NCBI GenBank assembly: GCA_016177405.1
Contig: JACOVG010000016.1
Coordinates: 1-32,865 of the forward strand
Direction: 5' to 3'
Origin: Candidatus Omnitrophota bacterium
GTDB lineage: Bacteria > Omnitrophota > Gorgyraeia > 1-14-0-20-64-10
Length of the DNA stretch: 32,865 nucleotides
Both the position numbers and the translations under genes were made by a program. Of the stretch, positions 21,131 to 27,329 are shown one piece after another. Below the pieces are notes generated by a model. It ran no database searches and was not told the origin of the DNA. It worked only from the letters and a program-made list of their open reading frames with translations. How positions within the stretch are numbered: position 1 is the first letter of the stretch; every line of letters begins with the position of its first letter.

Positions 21131-21144
21131 GAGATTATTGCAAC
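21110..21144 (+). promoter_or_regulatory. promoter of XRE-cupin regulator 2, probably leaderless
   Basis: TTGACA (21110-21115), a 17-bp spacer and GATTAT (21133-21138) precede GTG 21145 by 6 nt, so transcription would begin at the start codon. TTGCAA at 21138-21143 overlaps the -10 and the start point, consistent with autoregulation. No ribosome site is present. Confidence 0.6.
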
Positions 21145-21708
21145 GTGACCGACATTGGAGAAAGGATACGGGTATTAAGGAAAGAGCACGGGCTTAGTCT
21201 GGAGGAGCTCTCGCACAAGAGCGGCGTTGCCCTGGCCACCTTGAGCCGGCTGGAAAACGGAAAGGGAAGCGGCACCTTTAAAACCCACCGGAAAATCGCC
21301 GAGGCCCTGGGCCTGGCCATCAGCCAGCTTTACCAGGGCTTCGAGGACTCCGGCCCCGAGGAGGAGGTTTCCATCTTCCAGCCCAAGCCGGAGGAGGCGG
21401 AGACCTTCACCTACGATGACAAGGCCTCCTCCATCTTCCTGGCCAGCCAGATTTCAGGGAAGAAGATGTTCCCCCAGATGATTGTCCTTCAACCGGGGGG
21501 CAGGACCGCCCTCGAGCAGTACGGCCAGGGCACCGAGCGCTGGCTCTTCTGCCTGGAGGGGGAGCTCCTGGTCAAGGTGGGCGGCAAGGAGTTCAAGCTG
21601 GGCCGGGGCGGCACGATCTATTTCAAGGCCTCCCAGCCTCACCAGTTCAGCAGCCTGGGCAAGGCGCAGGTCAAGGCGCTAACCGTTACCACTCCGCCTG
21701 TTTTATAG
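21145..21708 (+). CDS. XRE-cupin transcriptional regulator (2)
   Basis: 187 aa. The helix-turn-helix (about 4-60) has IRVLRKEHGLSLEELSHKSG and VALATLSRLENGKGSGTFKT. The cupin (about 105-185) has PQMIVLQPGGRT, ERWLFCLEGELLVKVGG and LGRGGTIYFKASQPHQFSS. It shares the overall pattern and several phrases with regulator 1 (LSRxExGK.xGT, TTPP ending versus TSPP), so the two are paralogues. The GTG start fits a leaderless transcript. It is divergent from the 84-aa gene and 9 nt upstream of the receiver gene, so it may regulate the signalling genes that follow. The ligand is unknown. Confidence 0.9.
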   Translation: MTDIGERIRVLRKEHGLSLEELSHKSGVALATLSRLENGKGSGTFKTHRKIAEALGLAISQLYQGFEDSGPEEEVSIFQPKPEEAETFTYDDKASSIFLASQISGKKMFPQMIVLQPGGRTALEQYGQGTERWLFCLEGELLVKVGGKEFKLGRGGTIYFKASQPHQFSSLGKAQVKALTVTTPPVL

Positions 21709-21717
21709 TGTAAACTT
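21704..21717 (+). promoter_or_regulatory. possible -10 element for the receiver gene
   Basis: TATAGT at 21704-21709 overlaps the regulator stop codon and lies 8 nt before the ATG of the receiver gene, the leaderless spacing seen at other genes here. There is no recognisable -35, so this is a weak call; co-transcription with the regulator is equally possible. Confidence 0.25.
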
Positions 21718-22095
21718 ATGCCTGTGAGCAAGCCGCGCATCCTGATCTGTGACGATGAGCCCGGGGTCCGTGACTCTCTGAAGCTGATCTTGGAGGGGCA
21801 CTTCAACCTGGCCTTCGCCGCCGACGGCGAAGAGGCGCTGCTCCAAATCAAATCCCTCCACCCGGACTTGGCCATCCTCGACATCAAGATGCCCCGGATG
21901 AACGGCCTGGAGTGCCTGAAGCAGATCAAGCTGCTGGACCCCAAGCTCAAGGTTCTGGTTTTGACCGGCTACGAATCGGGCGACGTCGCCTCCGAAGCGG
22001 TCCGCGCGGGCGCCGCCAACTACCTCACCAAGCCCCTCGACCGCCAGAAGCTCCTCTCCGAGGTCCAGTCCCTCCTCACCCCCCAGGGCCCTTAA
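21718..22095 (+). CDS. single-domain response regulator (CheY-like receiver)
   Basis: 125 aa, receiver domain only. The acidic pocket is D12/D13 (ILICDDEPG), the phosphorylation site is D55 (LAILDIKMP), and the switch residues are T83 (VLTGYES) and K105 (YLTKPLD), all canonical. No DNA-binding or enzyme output is attached, so it probably passes phosphate on or binds a partner. It is directly upstream of two tandem histidine kinase genes and a kinase gene scar, which are its likely phosphodonors. Its base composition is high in G+C like the region to its left, unlike the 5' half of the kinase gene that follows. Confidence 0.93.
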   Translation: MPVSKPRILICDDEPGVRDSLKLILEGHFNLAFAADGEEALLQIKSLHPDLAILDIKMPRMNGLECLKQIKLLDPKLKVLVLTGYESGDVASEAVRAGAANYLTKPLDRQKLLSEVQSLLTPQGP

Positions 22096-22096
22096 C

Positions 22097-22204
22097 CCGT
22101 GTAGTCGCTCCACCCCCATGCCACCCCCGGCCCCCTCCCCGAGTCCCGCACCGCCCACCACCCAAGCCACCCCTAGCACCTTCACCGTCCGACTTCCGCT
22201 ATGA
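22097..22204 (+). pseudogene. 3' remnant of a histidine kinase gene
   Basis: The 105 bp between the receiver gene and kinase 1 is C-rich. Its last 27 bases, ending with a TGA that overlaps the kinase start (ATGA), encode STFTVRLPL and stop, the typical C-terminus of a histidine kinase. Those 27 bases differ at only two positions from the end of kinase 1 (23782-23808), which also overlaps its follower by ATGA. The preceding in-frame stretch is a proline/serine run without kinase motifs. It is best explained as the tail of a deleted paralogue. Confidence 0.6.
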
Positions 22205-23808
22205 ATCTGAATATTTTCTGTTCAGCTTCCAGCGCGATTAATGCGATAACAAGTTTTACACTCGGCCTCTTTATCTATTTGAGGAATCCACAATCCAGGC
22301 TCCATCAGATTTGGTGGTGGATGAGCTTAGCCATCACTCTCTGGGCAACGGGTTTAGCTGTTTCGTTTGGCGCGTCCCCGTCGAATTATGATTTGGCTCT
22401 CTTTGTCCTCCGCGTTGGCGATACAGCGGCGATTTTTATCCCGTTGCTCTATCTTCACTTCATCGTTGTGTTCCTTGGCCGTACGGATCAACAGAAGGTG
22501 CTGAAGACCTTTTACGGGCTTAGCATCCCTTTGGCTCTCTTCGCCTTTTCCCCGCTTTATATCCCTGGGCTTAAAACAAAGATGGGCATTATGAACTTCA
22601 ACGACGCCGGCCCTTTGTTTCTGGCCTTCTTTGCCCTCTATCTCTGGGAACCTTTCCACGCGTTCCGGTTGATGCTGCAGGCTAGGGCAGCATCAACCGT
22701 TATTCGCAAAGCGCACATCACTTATGTCATGGCGGCGGGGATCGTGGGTTTCCTTATGGGGGCGGCATGGTTTCCGCTGTGCTTCGACATTCCAATTTCG
22801 CCGCTCTTTGGGTGCTTCGTTTGGTTCTATTGCTTCTTCGTAGCGTGGGCCGTCTTCAAATATCAACTCTTTGACATTCGGGTTGTTATTCGTAAAAGCC
22901 TGGCTTATTCGATTCTCATCACCTTGCTAACGGTAGGCTATTTCGGCATCGTATATGGTGTCGAGAAGATTTTCCAAACTGCCTTTGGTTACCACTCGGT
23001 TTGGATCTCGCTCATGGCGTTTGCCGTAATGGCGCTCGTTTTCCAGCCCCTCAAGGTGGGCATCCAGCGCTTGGTGGACTGGCTGATCTTCCGCAAGCGC
23101 CACGAAGAACTGGTCAAGCACGTGGAGCGTCTCGAACAAGAAGCCCTGCAAGCCGAAAAGTTCAAAGCCATTTCCACCCTCGCCACCGGCATGGCCCACG
23201 AGATCAAGAACCCATTGACGGCGATCAAAACCCACGGGGAATTCCTGCCGGAACGGCATGGTGACCCAGTTTTCGTCAAGCGGTTCAGCGAGTTGTTGGC
23301 TCAAGAGACCAGCCGCATAAACGGAATTGTCCAGGATCTCCTGGACTTCGCCAAGCCCAAGCCTCCGCAACTCAAGCAAGTTGACATTGGCCATCTGATC
23401 ACCTCGACGGTGGACCTCCTCTCCGGCGAGCTCTCCAAGCACCAGATCCGCTGGACGATCAACTGTCGTCATGATGGTGCCACCATCCAGGCCGACTCCG
23501 ACCAACTTCGCCAGGTCCTGATCAACCTCATCCAGAATGCGGCCGATGCCATGCCCAACGGCGGCTCGCTCACCCTCGCCACCCAAGCCAACAATGGCCA
23601 CCTGGAACTGACCGTCTCCGACACAGGGCAGGGGATCCCCAAGGAGATTCTCCCCCGAATCTTCGACCCCTTCGTCACCACCAAACCCAACGGCAACGGC
23701 CTGGGCTTGGCCGTGGTCTACTCCATCGTCCAGTCCCACCGTGGCACCATCCACGCCGCGAGCTCCCCCGGCCTCGGTGCCACCTTCACCGTCCGGCTTC
23801 CGCCATGA
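22201..23808 (+). CDS. histidine kinase 1 with N-terminal multi-helix membrane sensor
   Basis: 535 aa. Residues 1-280 contain about seven to nine hydrophobic helices, like the 7TM N-terminal region found on many histidine kinases (PF16927-like). A linker helix follows (RHEELVKHVERLEQEALQAE), then the HisKA domain with MAHEIKNPLTAIKTH (H333). The ATPase domain has QVLINLIQNAADAMP (N box), VSDTGQGIP (G1), IFDPFVTTKPNGNGLGLAVV (F and G2), ending ATFTVRLPP. All catalytic boxes are intact. The 5' part, to about base 23040, is clearly lower in G+C than the kinase part, suggesting a recombined sensor. The start overlaps the stop of a kinase remnant and its own stop overlaps kinase 2. Confidence 0.92.
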   Translation: MNLNIFCSASSAINAITSFTLGLFIYLRNPQSRLHQIWWWMSLAITLWATGLAVSFGASPSNYDLALFVLRVGDTAAIFIPLLYLHFIVVFLGRTDQQKVLKTFYGLSIPLALFAFSPLYIPGLKTKMGIMNFNDAGPLFLAFFALYLWEPFHAFRLMLQARAASTVIRKAHITYVMAAGIVGFLMGAAWFPLCFDIPISPLFGCFVWFYCFFVAWAVFKYQLFDIRVVIRKSLAYSILITLLTVGYFGIVYGVEKIFQTAFGYHSVWISLMAFAVMALVFQPLKVGIQRLVDWLIFRKRHEELVKHVERLEQEALQAEKFKAISTLATGMAHEIKNPLTAIKTHGEFLPERHGDPVFVKRFSELLAQETSRINGIVQDLLDFAKPKPPQLKQVDIGHLITSTVDLLSGELSKHQIRWTINCRHDGATIQADSDQLRQVLINLIQNAADAMPNGGSLTLATQANNGHLELTVSDTGQGIPKEILPRIFDPFVTTKPNGNGLGLAVVYSIVQSHRGTIHAASSPGLGATFTVRLPP

Positions 23809-25427
23809 CCCTCCTTCAGCATAATATCCTGGCGTTTGGTCTTACTGCGGTTACGACATTTGGACTTGGTCTCTTTGTCTTTCTAGCTGAACCTAGAAAA
23901 CAACTAAACCGCATTTTTGGCCTCTACTCCCTAGCTATATCGTGGTGGGGTTTTACCGAAGCCTTTCTTCTTGGGGCTCCGTCCCAATTGGCGGCGAATT
24001 TCTGGTCATACATTGAGTGGCCAGGGGTGATTCTTATTGCTCCAACCTTTATTCATACGGTCTTTCTCTCTATTGGAGAAAGAGGAAGGAAAAGCAGGGC
24101 TATCCTTACAGTTGCATACGTCGCTAGCTTAGTCTTTCTCATGCTTCACCTGTTCACCGATTTACTCACAAAACCTCCTAGATCGAACGTGGCATTCGTT
24201 CACTTTCACAACGACATCACGACCGTTGGTTGGCTCATCCCGCTTACTTTCCTGATCCTTGTGAATATTGCTCTATTTAAACTATGGCACGCCTATAGGG
24301 CGGCCACTGGGCAACGACGAATTCAGCTGAAGTATCTATTTTGGGGATCCCTCATTGGTTATTTGGGAGGCAGTCCCGATTGGTTCTTCGTGTTCGGATT
24401 TCACGTTCCGTTTCTTAACCCTTTCGGGATTTATGGTGTGCCCTGCTATTCCATTGCCACGACGTACGCTGTGCTGCATCACCGGCTTTTCGAAGTCAAC
24501 CTCGTCATTAGGAAAAGCCTCGTCTATTCGGTCCTTGTTACAGCTTTAACAGTGGGATACTTCGGTTTTCTGTTTCTGATCGAACGACTTTCCCAAGTTA
24601 CATTTGGCTACCAATCGCTATGGCTTTCTTTAGGAGCATTTGCATTAATGGCTTTGGTTTTTCAACCTCTCAAGTTAGGGATTCAGCGCTTGGTGGATCG
24701 GTTATTCTTCCGGGCACCGCGGGAGGAACTGGTCAAGCGGGTTGAGCGGTATGAGCAGGAGTCCCGTCAAACGGAGAAGCTTAAGGCCGTGGCGACACTG
24801 GCGGCTGGGCTCTGCCACGAGTTGAGGAATCCCATGCAGGTTATGCAGACGCACGCGGAGTACTTGTCGGATCGCAGTGACGAGCCCAAATTCATTGAGC
24901 AGTGCTCCGGAATTATGAGAGTGGAGATCGCGCGAATCAGCGGGCTTCTAAAAGAGCTGATGGATTTCGCGAAGCCAAAGGCGCCCGATTTCCAATGGCT
25001 TGAACCGAACAAGGTAGTTGACTCGACACTGGAGCTTTTGAACAACGAGTTTGTGTCGCGCCAAGTGAATCTAGAGAAACGCTATGAAGCCAATGGAGTT
25101 AAAATCAAGGGAGACCAAGACCAACTGCGCCAGGTAATCCTGAATCTTGTCTTGAACGCTGTTCAGGCGATAGGGCAGGGTGGCCGAGTTGTCGTCACAA
25201 CGGGGCAAGAAAACGGCTGGTTTACCCTTGAGGTCAGCGATTCCGGCCCAGGTATAGACCCTGCGATATTGCCAAAGTTGTTCGAGCCTTTCACCAGTGG
25301 AAAACCTGGCGGCACCGGCCTCGGCCTTTCCATTGTGCACAGCATCGTCCGCGAGCACAGAGGCGAAATCGTTGTTCAAACCAAGCCCAAGCACGGAACT
25401 GTCTTCACCGTCAAGTTACCGCTTTAG
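23805..25427 (+). CDS. histidine kinase 2 with N-terminal multi-helix membrane sensor
   Basis: 540 aa with the same plan as kinase 1: about 280 residues of membrane helices, then HisKA with LCHELRNPMQVMQTH (H338), then ATPase boxes QVILNLVLNAVQAI, VSDSGPGID, LFEPFTSGKPGGTGLGLSIV and final TVFTVKLPL. Both kinases share LVIRKSL.YS.L.TALTVGYFG-like and ALVFQPLK.GIQRLVD segments at the sensor-kinase junction, so they are duplicates that diverged mainly in the sensor. Here the whole gene, including the kinase part, has the lower G+C composition. It starts by ATGA overlap with kinase 1. Signal unknown; the neighbouring receiver is the likely target. Confidence 0.92.
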   Translation: MTLLQHNILAFGLTAVTTFGLGLFVFLAEPRKQLNRIFGLYSLAISWWGFTEAFLLGAPSQLAANFWSYIEWPGVILIAPTFIHTVFLSIGERGRKSRAILTVAYVASLVFLMLHLFTDLLTKPPRSNVAFVHFHNDITTVGWLIPLTFLILVNIALFKLWHAYRAATGQRRIQLKYLFWGSLIGYLGGSPDWFFVFGFHVPFLNPFGIYGVPCYSIATTYAVLHHRLFEVNLVIRKSLVYSVLVTALTVGYFGFLFLIERLSQVTFGYQSLWLSLGAFALMALVFQPLKLGIQRLVDRLFFRAPREELVKRVERYEQESRQTEKLKAVATLAAGLCHELRNPMQVMQTHAEYLSDRSDEPKFIEQCSGIMRVEIARISGLLKELMDFAKPKAPDFQWLEPNKVVDSTLELLNNEFVSRQVNLEKRYEANGVKIKGDQDQLRQVILNLVLNAVQAIGQGGRVVVTTGQENGWFTLEVSDSGPGIDPAILPKLFEPFTSGKPGGTGLGLSIVHSIVREHRGEIVVQTKPKHGTVFTVKLPL

Positions 25428-25456
25428 GATCTATCACTATAACCACCTAACAAGAT

Positions 25457-25485
25457 TTGACAGGAGCAATTCCTTCCCTTATAAT
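25457..25485 (+). promoter_or_regulatory. perfect consensus sigma70 promoter
   Basis: TTGACA at 25457-25462, a 17-bp spacer, and TATAAT at 25480-25485 match the vegetative consensus at every position. Transcription should start near 25492. The first thing downstream is not a gene but a stable RNA fold. Confidence 0.88.
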
Positions 25486-25491
25486 CTTGTT

Positions 25492-25693
25492 CTGCCGTAC
25501 CGAAAGAGGGCGAAGCAGGGGTTTCCGCTCGTAGCCATCATTCCTCTTTAAGAGGAAGGAGGTGGTCCGATGGAAAGGATCATCGGATCCGAAGGAGGGT
25601 ACGGCGAAGAAAACGATTTACAGATTCGCTTAGCAACTCCCCGAGCAAGCCAAGGGATAAAACGTCTATGGTCTTTCCATAGACGTTTTTGTT
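25492..25693 (+). ncRNA. unidentified structured RNA (small RNA or riboswitch-type leader)
   Basis: The promoter and terminator define a transcript of about 200 nt. GCCGTACC (25494-25501) pairs perfectly with GGTACGGC (25598-25605), closing a multibranch fold. Inside are a hairpin TTCCTCT/AGAGGAA extended by CCATC/GGTGG (about 25535-25566), and a hairpin TCCGATG/CATCGGA (about 25566-25589). A third weaker stem is around GAG...CTC at 25505-25530. After the closing stem, GCGAA/TTCGC (about 25603-25629) forms another stem before the terminator. I compared it by memory with SAM, TPP, c-di-GMP, c-di-AMP, lysine, fluoride, cobalamin, 6S and SRP RNAs and saw no convincing match. No open frame of note lies in it. 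It could regulate the amine operon by attenuation or act as a free small RNA. Confidence 0.65.
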
Positions 25694-25696
25694 TGT
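25659..25696 (+). terminator. strong intrinsic terminator
   Basis: A 13-bp perfect stem, AAAACGTCTATGG (25659-25671) with CCATAGACGTTTT (25677-25689), has a 5-nt loop and runs into TTTTTGTTTG. It ends the structured RNA. Nothing between it and the operon at 25793 looks like a good promoter, so regulated read-through is plausible. Confidence 0.88.
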
Positions 25697-25705
25697 GTGC
25701 CAGGC

Positions 25706-25792
25706 ATGCTCGACGACCTAGAATACAAGTCCTCCCTCAGACTTGACGAAGGATTTGCCAACGCAAAGGTATTGCTGAATGGTGATGTCTGA
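25706..25792 (+). CDS. possible 28-aa leader peptide or gene remnant
   Basis: An ATG after the terminator opens a 28-codon frame (MLDDLEYKSSLRLDEGFANA, then KVLLNGDV) whose TGA is immediately followed by the ATG of the START-like gene. It has no ribosome site and no recognised homology. It may be chance, a coupling peptide, or the tail of a lost gene. Confidence 0.2.
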   Translation: MLDDLEYKSSLRLDEGFANAKVLLNGDV

Positions 25793-26251
25793 ATGAATTC
25801 AGTAAAGATCTCAACCATTGTTAAAGGAGAACCGCAAAATGTGTTCGACATTCTGAGGAATATCGAGCAATTCCCCAAGTTCATGCCACAGATCCGAAAA
25901 GTCGCCGTCCTGTGGTTGCTACCTCCAAACCGACATATCTCCGAATGGGAAGTGGAAATCGACGGTGCGATTGTCCACTGGAAAGAGGAGGACACTTACG
26001 ACGATCAACAGCGTAGCATCGTTTTTCGTGTAATTGAAGGAGATTATCGCGCGGAAGGACGTTGGAGCATAGAGAAAGCACGGTTTTCCGGAACCAGGAT
26101 TACCGTTGAAGCTACGTTCGATTGGGGTCTTACAAGCCTAGACAAGTATATTGGACCGGTGCTTGAGAAGAAAGCTAAGAAGAACCTCGGGAAAATGGTT
26201 GCTGCATTACGCAAGAACATGTGGGCAGAGAGGGCTGCCGCCCGTGGCTGA
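25793..26251 (+). CDS. START/Bet v1-like protein (polyketide cyclase/dehydrase family)
   Basis: 152 aa. VKISTIVKGEPQNVFDILRNIEQFPKFMPQIRKV (shown only in part by family logic: the V-F-D-hydrophobic-x-x-x-E-x-F-P-x-F-M-P core) is the hallmark of the Coq10/cyclase/dehydrase superfamily. EGDYRAEGRWSIEKA, FSGTRITVEATFDWG and a long C-terminal helix (ILEKKAKKNLGKMVAALRKN in type) complete the fold. These proteins bind hydrophobic ligands in a deep cavity; some are aromatase/cyclases and some carry lipids. Here it is the first gene of the reductase-aminotransferase operon, so binding an acyl or aldehyde intermediate is a reasonable inference. Its stop overlaps the next gene by 8 bp. Low-G+C codon use matches its neighbours. 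Confidence 0.82.
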   Translation: MNSVKISTIVKGEPQNVFDILRNIEQFPKFMPQIRKVAVLWLLPPNRHISEWEVEIDGAIVHWKEEDTYDDQQRSIVFRVIEGDYRAEGRWSIEKARFSGTRITVEATFDWGLTSLDKYIGPVLEKKAKKNLGKMVAALRKNMWAERAAARG

Positions 26252-27329
26252 CTTCGCAATCATCATCCACCCTGTGAATTTAGACCTCCTGTACGCCTTC
26301 GATTTCGCGATGAAAGAAAAACGGCTTCCTGTAGTAAAGAAACTCCTTGAGTGGATGCCGCCTTTTTATACCTGCCCCATTCAAGGGACAAAGTCTATAA
26401 CCGGCAAAGAGGCAGAAGGCCATTTCGTCATGTGTCCACTGCTACCCGAGCAAATACTGAACCACGATCCGAACTTTGTCGTCGACAAAGTTGGTGAAGC
26501 TGCAAAAATTGCGGAGGGACTTGGAGTCAAGCTGCTAGGCCTTGCAGCATATGTATCACTCGTTGGCAAAAGAGGAACCCTTATAGCAAAACATGTAGGC
26601 ATTCCCGTCACAACGGGTACGGCCTACACGATTGCCATGGCTTTGGAAGCTGCACTAGAGGCGGCAAAACAGGTGGGTATAGAACTGAGGACCTGTAAGG
26701 TTGCCATCATCGGCGCTACCGGTACGATTGGGGGCGCCTGCTCAACGATACTAAGTGCAAAAGTTCAGGATTTGACGCTGGTGGCAAGGAACAAACAAAG
26801 ATTGGGTGATCTGGCCCTGTCGCTAAGACAACGCGGGATAGCCAGACTAGAGACCACGGATTGCACCGACGAAGCCACGGAACAAGCCGACCTCATCATC
26901 AGTTGCACCAATACCCCTGCTACGTTGATAAATGTCGAACGATTGAAGCCGGGTGCCGTAGTTTGCGACGTTTCTCAGCCACACAACATCGATCCTGATG
27001 CGGCGAAACAACGGAATGATGTACTGGTGCTTGATGGAGGAGTGGTCAGACCTCCTGGCAATGTGAACTTCAACTTTAACTTCGGGCTAGCTCCTGGGTT
27101 AGCGTTTGCTTGCATTGCGGAAACGATGATTCTAGCTTTAGAGGAGAGGTACGAGAGTTACTCTTTGGGTGGCAATATATCCCTAATGAAGATCCGCGAG
27201 ATCGCAGCGTTGGGTCGGAAACATGGTTTTCAACTCGCCGAGATGAGAAGTTTCGGACGAGAAGTGTCTAGGGGGCAAGTCGAATGCGTCAGAGAAGCCA
27301 AGCTTAAGAAACCGAGGGTAAGCAGATGA
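26244..27329 (+). CDS. AAR-like acyl thioester reductase (aldehyde-forming)
   Basis: 361 aa. It resembles cyanobacterial acyl-ACP reductase (AAR) across its length. TTGTAYTIAMALEAALEAAK corresponds to the AAR segment TTGNTHTAYVICRQVEAAAK. CKVAIIGATGTIGGACSTIL holds the Rossmann loop (GATGTIG, 157-163), DLTLVARNKQRL binds the cofactor, VLDGGVV follows, and GLAFACIAETMILALEE carries a cysteine (C290) at the position of the AAR catalytic Cys. GNISLMKIREIAALGRKHGF closes the protein. AAR reduces acyl-ACP or acyl-CoA to a free aldehyde with NADPH. Shikimate dehydrogenase-like annotation is the alternative, but the Cys motif argues against it. I chose GTG 26244 because GAGAGGG lies 9 nt upstream and homology starts there. 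It overlaps the aminotransferase by ATGA. Confidence 0.82.
   Translation: MADFAIIIHPVNLDLLYAFDFAMKEKRLPVVKKLLEWMPPFYTCPIQGTKSITGKEAEGHFVMCPLLPEQILNHDPNFVVDKVGEAAKIAEGLGVKLLGLAAYVSLVGKRGTLIAKHVGIPVTTGTAYTIAMALEAALEAAKQVGIELRTCKVAIIGATGTIGGACSTILSAKVQDLTLVARNKQRLGDLALSLRQRGIARLETTDCTDEATEQADLIISCTNTPATLINVERLKPGAVVCDVSQPHNIDPDAAKQRNDVLVLDGGVVRPPGNVNFNFNFGLAPGLAFACIAETMILALEERYESYSLGGNISLMKIREIAALGRKHGFQLAEMRSFGREVSRGQVECVREAKLKKPRVSR

Noticed and set aside
25494-25630. Known riboswitch identity (SAM-I, ydaO, lysine or c-di-GMP types) for the structured RNA
   Set aside because: Only fragments such as AGAGG...GGTGG or CTCGTAGCC look familiar and they are in the wrong order; core conserved loops are missing.
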